From Flavobacteriales bacterium (lineage in GTDB: Bacteria; Bacteroidota; Bacteroidia; Flavobacteriales_D; Crocinitomicaceae): a stretch of DNA of 32,109 nucleotides. The stretch's first letter is position 1; each line of letters starts with the position of its first letter. Made by a program: the position numbers and the translations under genes. Location: NCBI GenBank assembly GCA_947380375.1, contig CANCQX010000016.1, positions 1-32,109 on the forward strand. Direction: 5' to 3'. The notes under the pieces are model-generated. The model made no database searches, was not told the DNA's origin, and saw only the letters and a list, made by a program, of their open reading frames with translations. This document shows positions 1 through 8,765 of the stretch, one piece after another.

Positions 1-1
1 T

Positions 2-337
2 TTCGACCATTTATTAGCTAAAAACTGGAATCAATTTCATCATCAAGAAATAGATAAATTTATCTATCAATTTTACAATTCAATAAATACTTCTACTATA
101 GATTATTCAGAACACTTTCAGTTTATGTTGGTTAAGATGCAAGAAGATAATTGGTTGTTGAGTTATAAAAATTTAGAAGGATTAAACTTATCTTGTCAGG
201 GTGTTTCAAGTAGAATTTCATTTGAGAATAATTTAAAAAATGGAGTTCAAGTATTTCAAAAATATGAACTCGAAATTGAAAAAGCATTTTTTGAATATAT
301 GAATGATGCTATTCCATTTTTTTCAACTGATAATTAA
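2..337 (+). CDS. Hypothetical protein, 5' end missing (partial)
   Basis: The reading frame is open from the first complete codon of the window to a TAA at 335-337, giving the last 111 residues of a protein that begins upstream of the window. An internal ATG at 125 is probably not the start, because the frame continues upstream without a stop. The peptide is rich in aromatic and charged residues (Phe, Tyr, Asn, Lys, Glu) and has no obvious membrane segment or signal. I recognise no family. The next gene begins 37 nt downstream on the same strand, so co-transcription is possible. The coding call is moderately sure; the function is unknown. Confidence 0.6.
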   Translation, partial: FDHLLAKNWNQFHHQEIDKFIYQFYNSINTSTIDYSEHFQFMLVKMQEDNWLLSYKNLEGLNLSCQGVSSRISFENNLKNGVQVFQKYELEIEKAFFEYMNDAIPFFSTDN

Positions 338-374
338 TTTGAAACCTTAATTCGTTCTTCTCGTACAAGTTGAG

Positions 375-1880
375 ATGAAAGCGTTAATCAATTTGATAAG
401 AATGCAAAAAATAAATGAATATTTACAGTTCATTTTAGTTAAAAATCGTATTAAAACTATCTATGTTTTAATAGGTATTTTGCTATTCACAATCATATAT
501 GATAGCTTTTCTTCACCGAAAAAAAAAGACCCAAAAACAATCTTAGAAAATTCTGTTCGATATGATTTACCTGAAATTTTAAAAGATGGTAAATTAACTG
601 TTTTAGCAGAAAATAGTTCTACTTCGTTCTTTATTTATAGAGGAAGAAAAATGGGGTTTGAATATGAAGTACTAAAAGAGTTTGCAAATGAGTTAGGAGT
701 TGAATTAGAAATTAAAATCGTAAATGATTTAGATGAATTAACACAACTTTTAAATGATGGTGAAGGTGATATTATAGCTTGTAATTATACTGTTACAAAA
801 GAACGTTGTAAATTAATCGATTTTTCTTTACCAACAATGCGTTCAAATCAGGTTTTAATTCAAAGAAAACCTAAAGGTTGGGAAAAAATGAAAACCTACC
901 AATTGAGAGAAAAATTACTCACAGATCCTTCTCAATTAGCTCATAAAAAAATTAATGTTTGGAGAAATTCTAGTTATTTTCAAAGATTAAAACACCTTGA
1001 AGAAGAAATAGGTGATACTATTTATATAGAAGAACAAAATGGACAGATTAGTGCTGAAGAGTTAATTGAAATGGTTTCGGAAGGAATGATTGATTACACA
1101 GTAACTGAAGAAAATTTAGCTAAAATTAACCAACGTTTTTTTGACAATATTGACGTGAACCTTAACTTGTCTGTTAAGCAAAAAATCGCATTTGGGATTA
1201 GAAAATCTAGTCCTTTGTTAAAAGCGAGTATTGACAAATGGCTAGAGAGTTTTATGCGTAAAACCACATTTAAATATATTAAACATAAATATTATGATTT
1301 AGCACAAGTTTCAAGTGCGTCAGAAGCAGAATTATCTAGCTTAAAAGGTGGCCAATTATCAAAATACGATACTTACTTTAAAAATGCTGCAAAAAAATAC
1401 GGATGGGATTGGAGATTATTAGCTTCATTATCATTTCAAGAAACACGTTTTGATCCAGATGCAGTATCATTTGGAGGAGCGTATAGTATTATGCAATTTA
1501 TGCCTGAAATTGGGCCTTTATATGGAGTATACCCCTATTCTCCACCAGATGTACAGATTATGGGGGGAGCTAAAAAATTAAATTCAGATTTCAACTCTTG
1601 GTCAGATATTCCTGATAAGCTACAACGTCAAAAATTTACTATGGCTACCTATAATTCTGGTAGAAGTCATATTGAGGACGCACAACGTCTTGCAGAAAAA
1701 CACGGATTAAATCCGAAGGTTTGGGATGAAAATGTTGAAGTTATGGTTCTAAATCTTTCTAAAAAAGAATTTTACAGAGATCCCGTAGTAAAAAGTGGAG
1801 CTGCAAAAGGAACTGTAACCCATCGTTATGTAAGAGAGATAATCAGTCGTTACGAAATGTGGTCAACTCTTTATCATTAA
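375..1880 (+). CDS. mltF: MltF-like membrane-bound lytic murein transglycosylase
   Basis: This 501-residue protein has the two-domain layout of MltF. A hydrophobic segment at about residues 25-45 probably anchors it to the membrane. A periplasmic solute-binding (SBP_bac_3) domain follows at about 50-305, and a C-terminal SLT transglycosylase domain at about 325-495. The SLT domain contains the motif SFQETRFDP, whose Glu356 is the expected catalytic acid, then GAYSIMQFMP and ATYNSGRSH, all typical of family 1 transglycosylases. The family cleaves the glycan strands of peptidoglycan to give 1,6-anhydro-muropeptides; the substrate-binding-like domain is regulatory. A second in-frame ATG at 402 is an alternative start. 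The 3' end overlaps the proposed miaA start by 22 nt, which suggests translational coupling. Confidence 0.9.
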   Translation: MKALINLIRMQKINEYLQFILVKNRIKTIYVLIGILLFTIIYDSFSSPKKKDPKTILENSVRYDLPEILKDGKLTVLAENSSTSFFIYRGRKMGFEYEVLKEFANELGVELEIKIVNDLDELTQLLNDGEGDIIACNYTVTKERCKLIDFSLPTMRSNQVLIQRKPKGWEKMKTYQLREKLLTDPSQLAHKKINVWRNSSYFQRLKHLEEEIGDTIYIEEQNGQISAEELIEMVSEGMIDYTVTEENLAKINQRFFDNIDVNLNLSVKQKIAFGIRKSSPLLKASIDKWLESFMRKTTFKYIKHKYYDLAQVSSASEAELSSLKGGQLSKYDTYFKNAAKKYGWDWRLLASLSFQETRFDPDAVSFGGAYSIMQFMPEIGPLYGVYPYSPPDVQIMGGAKKLNSDFNSWSDIPDKLQRQKFTMATYNSGRSHIEDAQRLAEKHGLNPKVWDENVEVMVLNLSKKEFYRDPVVKSGAAKGTVTHRYVREIISRYEMWSTLYH

Positions 1881-2803
1881 ACGTTTTGCAAAAGAATAAA
1901 CAATTAATTGTAATTGAAGGCCCTACAGCGAGTGGCAAAACTGCCTTAGGTGTTGAATTAGCAAAACGCTTTAATACCATTATCATATCGGCAGATTCGC
2001 GTCAATTTTACAAAGAAATTTCTATTGGTACAGCTAAACCAACATTGGAAGAACAAGCTGGTATTTATCATTATATGGTCGATTCCCATTTTCTAACCGA
2101 TGAGATAACATCTGCTACATATGCTCGAGAAGTAGATATTATCCTAGAGAATGAGTTTAAAAATCACGATAAACTCATTATGGTTGGAGGCTCTGGAATG
2201 TTTATCGATGCAGTTTGTATAGGATTAGATGAAATTCCAAAATCGGATGAAATAAAGAATGATTTAACCACTTTATGGAATGAAAAAGGTTTAGAACCAT
2301 TATTAGAAGAGTTAAAAGAAAAAGATTTTGATTTCTATAATGAAGTAGATAAGGGTAATCCAATGAGAATAATTCGAGCATTGGAAGCAATCCGAATTAC
2401 TGGAGAACCATTTTCAAAATTAAGAACCAAACAAGAAAAAAAGCACTCATTTGAAATAATTCGTTTTGTAATCAATCACCCACGTGAAATTTTATATGAG
2501 AGAATCAATCGTCGCGTTGAAATAATGCTTGAAAATGGATTAATAGAAGAAGTAAAATCTGTTCAGCATTTGAAACATTTAACATCTTTACGAACAGTTG
2601 GATATACAGAAATCTTTAATTATTTTGATGGATTAACTCCCCTTCAAACTGCAGTTGAATTGATAAAACAAAACACAAGACGCTACGCCAAAAGACAGTT
2701 AACTTGGTTTAAAAGACATCCTGAAGCAATTTGGTTAAATAATACCGAAACAGAATTGATGGTGGAAGAAATTGAGTTAAGACTAGAAGAAACAAGACGA
2801 TAA
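1859..2803 (+). CDS. miaA: tRNA dimethylallyltransferase
   Basis: MiaA transfers a dimethylallyl group to N6 of A37 in tRNAs that read codons starting with U. The sequence shows the P-loop GPTASGKTALG at residues 21-31, the ADSRQFYKE and GTAKPT motifs, the GGSGMFIDA block and, near the C-terminus, NTRRYAKRQLTWFKRHP, all diagnostic of the family. The length of 314 residues is normal. The start is uncertain: no ATG precedes the P-loop. The longest option is GTG at 1859, inside the end of the upstream transglycosylase gene; TTG at 1886 would place the P-loop about 12 residues from the start, as in most homologues. The overlap suggests one transcript with the upstream gene. Confidence 0.93.
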   Translation: MVNSLSLNVLQKNKQLIVIEGPTASGKTALGVELAKRFNTIIISADSRQFYKEISIGTAKPTLEEQAGIYHYMVDSHFLTDEITSATYAREVDIILENEFKNHDKLIMVGGSGMFIDAVCIGLDEIPKSDEIKNDLTTLWNEKGLEPLLEELKEKDFDFYNEVDKGNPMRIIRALEAIRITGEPFSKLRTKQEKKHSFEIIRFVINHPREILYERINRRVEIMLENGLIEEVKSVQHLKHLTSLRTVGYTEIFNYFDGLTPLQTAVELIKQNTRRYAKRQLTWFKRHPEAIWLNNTETELMVEEIELRLEETRR

Positions 2804-2937
2804 GATTCAAGACTAAAAAAATTCCTCTTAATTATCAGTGTTTGATTTAATTAATATAACACCATGTAATACAATACCTTAACGAATTATATCTATTTTG
2901 GAATGATTCTTGAAATACGACTTCAAAACTTAAGAAA

Positions 2938-3579
2938 ATGGAAATAGTATTAAACCATATAATCCCCACACCTCTTTCTTCTATTGAACATAGATCAGAA
3001 AGTATTTGGGGAAATTTCATTGAATTGAAAAAAGGGAAGCATATTTTATTAAACGCTTCGAGTGGTAAAGGTAAATCTACTTTCACAAACACCTTAATTG
3101 GTTTAAGAAAGGATTACGAAGGAACTATAACATTTGACGGTCAAGATATTAAAAACTATACTCCCGATAATTGGACGACTATTCGACAATCTAAAATTTC
3201 AGTAATCTACCAAGATTTACAATTATTTGAAGATTTAACAGTTGCTGAAAATCTACTATTAAAAAACAATCTGACAAATTTATTTTCTGAAAAAGAAATA
3301 CTTGAAATGTTAGAGAAATTAGGTATTGAAAATAAATGGAATCAAAAGTGTGGACTACTTTCAATGGGGCAACAACAACGTGTTGCAATTGTTAGAAGTT
3401 TATTACAACCTTTTGAATGGTTAATTATGGACGAACCATTTTCTCATTTAGACAATGATAATGCGATGCTTGGTTTAGATCTAATAGATAAAAGATGTAA
3501 AGATTTAAACTCAGGATTTGTATTAACCTCACTTGGTAGTAGTTATAACTATGAATATGATCAAGAATTAAAACTGTGA
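2938..3579 (+). CDS. ABC transporter ATP-binding protein, LolD-like, atypical
   Basis: This 213-residue ATPase belongs to the LolD/MacB-type ABC group. Visible motifs are a Walker A at residues 40-48 (ASSGKGKST), a Q-loop glutamine at 92 (VIYQDLQLF), the signature LSMGQQQR at 141-148, Walker B LIMDE at 162-166 and the D-loop SHLD. Two features are unusual. The first glycine of the Walker A is replaced by alanine. The place where the switch histidine is expected reads VLTSLGSS, with no histidine. The permease gene begins 3 nt after the stop, so the two form one transporter. In the known family such pairs extract lipoproteins or peptides from the inner membrane; the substrate here is unknown. 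Confidence 0.8.
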   Translation: MEIVLNHIIPTPLSSIEHRSESIWGNFIELKKGKHILLNASSGKGKSTFTNTLIGLRKDYEGTITFDGQDIKNYTPDNWTTIRQSKISVIYQDLQLFEDLTVAENLLLKNNLTNLFSEKEILEMLEKLGIENKWNQKCGLLSMGQQQRVAIVRSLLQPFEWLIMDEPFSHLDNDNAMLGLDLIDKRCKDLNSGFVLTSLGSSYNYEYDQELKL

Positions 3580-3582
3580 GCT

Positions 3583-4758
3583 ATGTTAGAGAAACTTTTA
3601 TTTAGAAACCAAGATAAAACGCAATTATTGATTGCAATTATCGGAGCATTTATGGGAATAACATTTCTTATTACTTCTATTCATTATATTATCAAAGTAA
3701 ATGAGTTCGGAAAGGGAACAGATATTTTAGGTCCAAACACTATTATAGTTCAAAAGAAAGTAACAAATTCTAGCAGTTTAAATCTAACAAAAACAGATTT
3801 TTCTCTTCGTGAAATAGAAAAAATGAAGAAAGAACGATTTATTGAGGAGGTGAAACCTGTAATCAGTAATAATTTTGATATTTCATTTGAAACATCCGAT
3901 CCAATGGTTCCCTATTTTAGAACCGATGTATTCATTCAAACAGTTGATCAAAATTTTTTGGACGTAAAAACGGATAAATGGCATTGGAAAGAAGGGGATG
4001 AATTTGTTCCAATGATTATGCCTAGAGAATTTCTAGTAATGTTAAATACTTTTATGAGCGCAAGTGGAATACCTCAAATTTCTGAGGACCTCGTTAAAGA
4101 AGTAAAATTCAAATTCAAACTTTGGAATGATTCAACTGAAGAAAGAGTAAATGTTAGAATAATTGGCTTTACAAATGAAGTAAGTTCGATATTAGTACCA
4201 GCATCTTTTATGAAATTCGGAAACGATAAATATTCTGATGGATCTAATCAGAAAATAACTCAAATTATGATTTCAGGAAAAGAAGGTAAATTTGGTTTAG
4301 TTGAAGAACTCTTAAATAAAAAAGGACTAGAATCAAAAAATGCACAAATGGTTATAGGTCGATTAAAAAGCGTTGTAGGAACTCTATTTTTTGTAGTTTT
4401 TGGTATTTCTATTATAGCAGTTTTAGCATCTGGATTAGTATTAATTCAGTATATGCAATTGCTTATTTCTAGAAACGAATACGAAGTACGTACTCTATTA
4501 CGTATAGGCTACAATCCAAAAGAAATAATAAAAAGTTTCTTTTTATATTTCGTTAAAATATTTGGAATAGTTTCTGGAATTGGATTTTTAACGTTTATTA
4601 TCTTCAAATATTTTTTAGATAAAATGTTTTTAACCGGAGGTTTGTACATAGATACAAAAATTACAATTTTAAGTATAGGAGCATTAATATTAACTTATTT
4701 GATATTTATCATTTCAAGTTATAAAACAGCAAAAAAAGGAATATTTAAACAATTTTAA
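3583..4758 (+). CDS. ABC transporter permease, FtsX/LolE-like
   Basis: This 391-residue membrane protein has the FtsX-family layout. One transmembrane helix lies near the N-terminus (about residues 12-36), a large periplasmic MacB-PCD-like domain spans about 40-255, and three C-terminal helices follow (about 265-290, 312-337 and 357-377). The cytoplasmic loop after the second helix, SRNEYEVRTLLRIGYNPKEI, is typical of LolC/LolE-type permeases, in which it contacts the ATPase. The gene follows the ATPase gene by 3 nt and must act with it. The cargo cannot be read from the sequence. Weak conservation of the periplasmic region and the odd ATPase motifs suggest a lineage-specific transporter rather than the housekeeping lipoprotein exporter. 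Confidence 0.8.
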   Translation: MLEKLLFRNQDKTQLLIAIIGAFMGITFLITSIHYIIKVNEFGKGTDILGPNTIIVQKKVTNSSSLNLTKTDFSLREIEKMKKERFIEEVKPVISNNFDISFETSDPMVPYFRTDVFIQTVDQNFLDVKTDKWHWKEGDEFVPMIMPREFLVMLNTFMSASGIPQISEDLVKEVKFKFKLWNDSTEERVNVRIIGFTNEVSSILVPASFMKFGNDKYSDGSNQKITQIMISGKEGKFGLVEELLNKKGLESKNAQMVIGRLKSVVGTLFFVVFGISIIAVLASGLVLIQYMQLLISRNEYEVRTLLRIGYNPKEIIKSFFLYFVKIFGIVSGIGFLTFIIFKYFLDKMFLTGGLYIDTKITILSIGALILTYLIFIISSYKTAKKGIFKQF

Positions 4759-4792
4759 TCCAAAATTTAAATGTTAAAATGTATTTCTTTAT

Positions 4793-4800
4793 TACATTTG
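4793..4800 (+). promoter_or_regulatory. Possible -7 box for the TlpA-like gene
   Basis: TACATTTG fits the Bacteroidetes -7 consensus TAnnTTTG and lies 48 nt before the ATG at 4849. No clear TTG -33 element is present at the right distance, so the call rests on the -7 box alone. Confidence 0.45.
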
Positions 4801-4848
4801 ATACGTCTAAATTTTAATAAAGTAAAAATTAAATAATTCAATTAAATT

Positions 4849-6372
4849 ATGAAGGCATTAATAATAATTACTCTTTTTATCTCGTCCTTATCTTTTGGAC
4901 AAAAATTAAAATTTAAAGTTGTAGGTCAAAAAGATACTACAGTATTTTTGGTCAAATATTATGGAAAAGGATTGTATTATGCAGATACTGCTGAAATGAA
5001 AAATGGGGCTGTTGAATTTAACGGGGCTCTTCAAAAACCTGGTATTTTAGCATTATTACTACCTGGACAAAAATATTTTGAATTTATATATAATAATGAA
5101 GATGTTCAATTAGAGACACAAGGTCCGGAATACGTTGAATCAATGAAAATTAAAAAATCAGAAGAAAATATAATTTTCTATGATTATATGAAATTTTTAA
5201 GCACTAAAAGACAAGAAGCAAATAAAATATCTGAAGAGCGAACTAAATTAAAGAAAGAAGATTCTGAATTTAAAGTTTTATCTGATAAAATTGATGTTAT
5301 CTCTAAAGAAGTAATAGCTTATCAAAAAAATCTAATCGAAACAAATAAAACGAAACTAGTAGGTAAGATTGTAAAAATGGGTATGGATATCGATATTCCA
5401 GAAGCACCAAAAGATGCGAATGGTAAACTAATTGATTCCTTATTCGCTTATCATTATTATAGAGATCATTTTTTTGACAATGTTGATTTAAAAGATGAAC
5501 GTTTAGTAAATACTCCTATTTTTCATTCGAAGGTAGAAACCTATTTTGGAAAAACGATGATGATTCAACATTGGGATACAATAATCAAATATGCTTTCGA
5601 ATTCTGTGATCGCTTAGATCCTAAATCAAAGACATTTGAATATTGCGTATCTTGGATTACATCGACTTATGAAAAAAGTAATATTATGGGAATGGATAAA
5701 GTTTTCGTAATGATGGGAGATCGATATTATTGTTCTAAAAATGCAGAGGGAAAATCTCCTGCAACTTGGGTAAAAGAAGATAAATTAAAGGAGTTATGCG
5801 AGAAAGTAAATACTCAAAAAAACCTAGTTATGGGAGTTAGGCCTCCTAACATCTCATTAAGAGACACTTCTGATGCAAAATGGTTTGACTATTATAGTTT
5901 AAAATCTGAATATACTATACTTTATTTTTGGGATGCAGACTGTGGGCACTGTAAAAAAACAACTCCTAAAATGCAAGAACTTTACAAAACCAAATTCAAA
6001 GATCGTAATATAGAAATCTTCTCTGTTTGTAAAGCAATAGGAGATGATTTTCCAAAATGGAAAACATTCGTAAAAGAAAATAATTTAACTTTTATAAATG
6101 TAGGGGTTACAGAGTCTCTTTATAAAGCTGCGATGGAAGATGCTAGACAATTTGTGCCTAAATACACATCATTAGACGCTTTAAATTATCAAACTACTTT
6201 CGATATTTTTTCTACACCAAGAATATTTGTCTTAGATAAAGACAAGAAAATAATTGCAAAACAATTATCTATTTCTCAGTTGGAAGATATGATGGATAAA
6301 CTTCAACACAAAGAAGATTCTCCTAAATTGTTCCCTCCAGATCCTGAAGAAGATGAACAAATGACTCATTAA
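4849..6372 (+). CDS. TlpA-family thioredoxin-like protein with DUF4369-like N-terminus
   Basis: This 507-residue secreted protein starts with a signal peptide (about residues 1-17, ending SLSFGQ). A beta-rich N-terminal region (about 18-115) resembles DUF4369, which is common in Bacteroidetes TlpA proteins, and a helical middle region follows. The thioredoxin-fold domain covers about 330-490, with the active site C365-G-H-C368 in FWDADCGHCKKTTP and the cis-proline region FSTPRIFVL. The family reduces or exchanges disulphides in the periplasm. The tail is acidic (PPDPEEDEQ). The gene has its own possible promoter and is followed by a strong terminator, so it may be monocistronic. Its redox partner is not evident here. 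Confidence 0.85.
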   Translation: MKALIIITLFISSLSFGQKLKFKVVGQKDTTVFLVKYYGKGLYYADTAEMKNGAVEFNGALQKPGILALLLPGQKYFEFIYNNEDVQLETQGPEYVESMKIKKSEENIIFYDYMKFLSTKRQEANKISEERTKLKKEDSEFKVLSDKIDVISKEVIAYQKNLIETNKTKLVGKIVKMGMDIDIPEAPKDANGKLIDSLFAYHYYRDHFFDNVDLKDERLVNTPIFHSKVETYFGKTMMIQHWDTIIKYAFEFCDRLDPKSKTFEYCVSWITSTYEKSNIMGMDKVFVMMGDRYYCSKNAEGKSPATWVKEDKLKELCEKVNTQKNLVMGVRPPNISLRDTSDAKWFDYYSLKSEYTILYFWDADCGHCKKTTPKMQELYKTKFKDRNIEIFSVCKAIGDDFPKWKTFVKENNLTFINVGVTESLYKAAMEDARQFVPKYTSLDALNYQTTFDIFSTPRIFVLDKDKKIIAKQLSISQLEDMMDKLQHKEDSPKLFPPDPEEDEQMTH

Positions 6373-6387
6373 ACTCATTTTAAACAA

Positions 6388-6427
6388 CAAAGAAAGCCGT
6401 TTCATAAAATTGAGACGGCTTTCTTTG
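6388..6427. terminator. Strong bidirectional intrinsic terminator
   Basis: A 13-bp perfect inverted repeat (CAAAGAAAGCCGT at 6388-6400 with its complement at 6415-6427) extends inward by four more pairs, including one G-T wobble, around a 6-nt loop. A-rich and T-rich flanks make it work in both directions. It separates the convergent TlpA-like gene and the 1-Cys peroxiredoxin gene. Confidence 0.9.
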
Positions 6428-6458
6428 TTTATTGCTAAAAATTTAATCCCTCTTCCTT

Positions 6459-7094
6459 TTAAATATTAGGTTGAGGAGTTGTTCTTAGGTAAGATTTAAT
6501 TTCTTTAAATCCTTTTGGGAATTTAGCTGCAATATCTTCTGTTTTAATTGAAGGAATAACAACAACATCTTCGCCTTGTTTCCAATTTACAGGCGTTGCA
6601 ACTTGATAATTCGCAGTTAATTGTAACGAGTCAATAACACGTAAAATCTCATCAAAATTTCTTCCTGTTGAAGCTGGATACGTGATCATTAATTTCACTT
6701 TTTTCTCTGGATCAATTATTACTACCGAACGAACCGTAAATTTATCAGAAGCGTTTGGATGAACAAAATCATATAATTTTGAAACATGAAATACTGGGTC
6801 AGCAATAATTGGAAAATTAACTGTAGTATTTTGTGTTTCATTAATATCCTTAATCCATTGACGATGAGACTCAATTGGATCTACACTCAATGCAATAACT
6901 TTTACATCTCTCTTTTTGAACTCCTCTTTTAATTTTGCAACTGCACCTAATTCAGTTGTACATACTGGTGTAAAATCTGCAGGATGTGAAAATAAAACCC
7001 CCCAACTTGTTCCCAACCATTCGTGGAATTTGATATTTCCTTCTGTTGTTTCTGCAGTAAAATTTGGTGCTACATCTCCTAATCTAATTGTCAT
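6459..7094 (-). CDS. 1-Cys peroxiredoxin (Prx6 family)
   Basis: This 211-residue enzyme reduces peroxides with thiol donors. The peroxidatic site is HPADFTPVCTTE, with Cys45, apparently the only cysteine in the protein, which fits a 1-Cys mechanism. The C-terminal half has the Prx6 features MITYPASTGRNFDEILRVID and the VATPVNWKQGEDVVV segment followed by a long C-terminal extension. The length is normal for the family. The start at 7094 gives the usual short lead-in to LGDVAPNF. This is one of two unlike peroxiredoxins in the window; the other, at 19891-20523, is a 2-Cys type next to an OxyR-like regulator. Cytosolic, with no signal peptide. Confidence 0.92.
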   Translation of the reverse strand: MTIRLGDVAPNFTAETTEGNIKFHEWLGTSWGVLFSHPADFTPVCTTELGAVAKLKEEFKKRDVKVIALSVDPIESHRQWIKDINETQNTTVNFPIIADPVFHVSKLYDFVHPNASDKFTVRSVVIIDPEKKVKLMITYPASTGRNFDEILRVIDSLQLTANYQVATPVNWKQGEDVVVIPSIKTEDIAAKFPKGFKEIKSYLRTTPQPNI

Positions 7095-7262
7095 AAATTT
7101 TATTTTTTAAAGTTAATACTATACTTCTGAACTCTAATTTAATGTTATTATAAGTGCTTATATAACAATATCTTATGATATATAAAAAATATGAGATGAA
7201 TCATTAAACATGCTAAATTTAAAACTTAGCACCTAAATTATAGAATTATTTTTTTAATTAAA

Positions 7263-8714
7263 TCAAGGTTTATTAAAAATCCAAGCACTTTTGAATACTG
7301 ATTTAGCATCTGATAATTTAGAATTAGCCTCTTCTTTAGAAGGAAAAGAACCATAACTCACAGAATACTTACCATCTCTTTCTAAAATTGAAGCAGATTT
7401 TATACCTTGTGCTACTAATTTATCAAATAAATTAATAGCGTTTACTTGCTCAGAAAATGTTCCTAAAATAATAAATGATTTATTTAAACCATCATTAGCT
7501 TGAACTTCTGTTGATTTTTTTTCAGTAGTATTTTTAGTACTCTTCTTTTCAGCTATTTTTGGTTTTTCATTTGACTCGGAAACAATTGGTTCTTCTTCAG
7601 CTACAACAGGAGTTTTTTCTTCAATAACCTCAGATGAATGAATCATTTCTTCAGATTTAGTTATATTTTCAGTAGAAGGTTTAGTATTGTCTAACTCTAA
7701 TTTTTCAATAATCTTTTTTTCTTGAATCGTATCTGTTTTAGAAACAAATGGTATTAAGTGTTTAAATTTTTCAAAATTTAAACCTACAAAAGCACCTCCT
7801 CCAAGGACAAGTAACAATAATAAGCTAAAAACCCAAAACTTAACGCCTCTTTTTTTCTTATTTGACTGATTAACAATATCTAAATCATTTTTAAGATCTT
7901 CAGATTCAGAAGAAAAATCTTCATTATTAATTATTTCTTCCTCGGATAAATTAGCAATCTCTTCATCCATTGAAATATCTTCTTGTGAATTTGATACTTC
8001 TTCTTTTTCTACATTTAAATTGATAGCTGAATCAAATCCACTTTCTTCCTCAAAATCAATCGATTCTTCTTCCGTTGGTAACGAAAATTCCTCTTCAGGC
8101 TCACCAAATTCAATTATTTCTTCTTCAGAATCGGAAGAAAAAGATGTATCTGAATTAGATTTAAAAAAACTAAATAAGCTTTTCTTCTTAATAATAACTT
8201 CTTCAATTTCTTCATTATCATCCGAAGTGTTATCCAAAACTTCCTCTTCAATTTCTGGTAATGGTTCAATATAAACTTCATTCTCTGTTAAAACATCTAA
8301 AATAGGATCTTCAATAATAGAATTTTCAGTGACGAATATTTCTTCGTTTGAAGCTAATTCTTCAACTTCTAATACTTCTTCTTCCTCAGCCAATTCAGAA
8401 ATGTAATTAGATTTAAAATCTATATCTCCACTTGAAGATTTAGAAAAAACTCCCACTCCTGAGAGCTTTGAAATCCCTTCATTTTCAAGCTGATTAAAAA
8501 TATATTCCACTCTATTTGAAATAAAATCTTTTGCTTCTTCAACCGAACTACCATTTCGCTCTGATATATAGGCTGATAATTTCCCATCATCATATTTTAA
8601 ATAAGGCATAAACATCATTTCTCCAGTAGAATGGTTTGTAACTGTAAGAGCACCCAATCCGGGTATTATAACGGTATTAAACTCTTTCAAGAGTTGTTGC
8701 AAGTACTTTTCCAT
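7263..8714 (-). CDS. HU-CCDC81-like and SPOR-domain membrane protein
   Basis: This 483-residue protein has four parts. Residues 1-105 resemble the bacterial HU-CCDC81-like module (FNTVIIPGLGALTV near the start; ISKLSGVGVF near 81-90). Residues 106-285 are a low-complexity acidic linker rich in Glu, Ser and Asp. A basic stop (NKKKRG) precedes one transmembrane helix at 292-312. After a Ser/Glu/Lys linker, a SPOR domain fills about 413-483 (SFIILGTFSEQVNA, YSVSYGSFPSKEEA). SPOR domains bind denuded peptidoglycan at division sites. The cytoplasmic HU-like end and periplasmic SPOR end suggest a link between cytoplasm and septal wall, which is inference. It follows the MBL-fold gene by 51 nt on the same strand. 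Confidence 0.85.
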   Translation of the reverse strand: MEKYLQQLLKEFNTVIIPGLGALTVTNHSTGEMMFMPYLKYDDGKLSAYISERNGSSVEEAKDFISNRVEYIFNQLENEGISKLSGVGVFSKSSSGDIDFKSNYISELAEEEEVLEVEELASNEEIFVTENSIIEDPILDVLTENEVYIEPLPEIEEEVLDNTSDDNEEIEEVIIKKKSLFSFFKSNSDTSFSSDSEEEIIEFGEPEEEFSLPTEEESIDFEEESGFDSAINLNVEKEEVSNSQEDISMDEEIANLSEEEIINNEDFSSESEDLKNDLDIVNQSNKKKRGVKFWVFSLLLLLVLGGGAFVGLNFEKFKHLIPFVSKTDTIQEKKIIEKLELDNTKPSTENITKSEEMIHSSEVIEEKTPVVAEEEPIVSESNEKPKIAEKKSTKNTTEKKSTEVQANDGLNKSFIILGTFSEQVNAINLFDKLVAQGIKSASILERDGKYSVSYGSFPSKEEANSKLSDAKSVFKSAWIFNKP

Positions 8715-8765
8715 AATGTTTATTTTAACCTAATTAAAGGAATACTGATTGAAAAATAAGAAATT

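Noticed and set aside
2847-3092. Minus-strand frame of 81 codons opposite the ABC ATPase start
   Set aside because: It is antisense to a well-supported gene and shows no domain or promoter.
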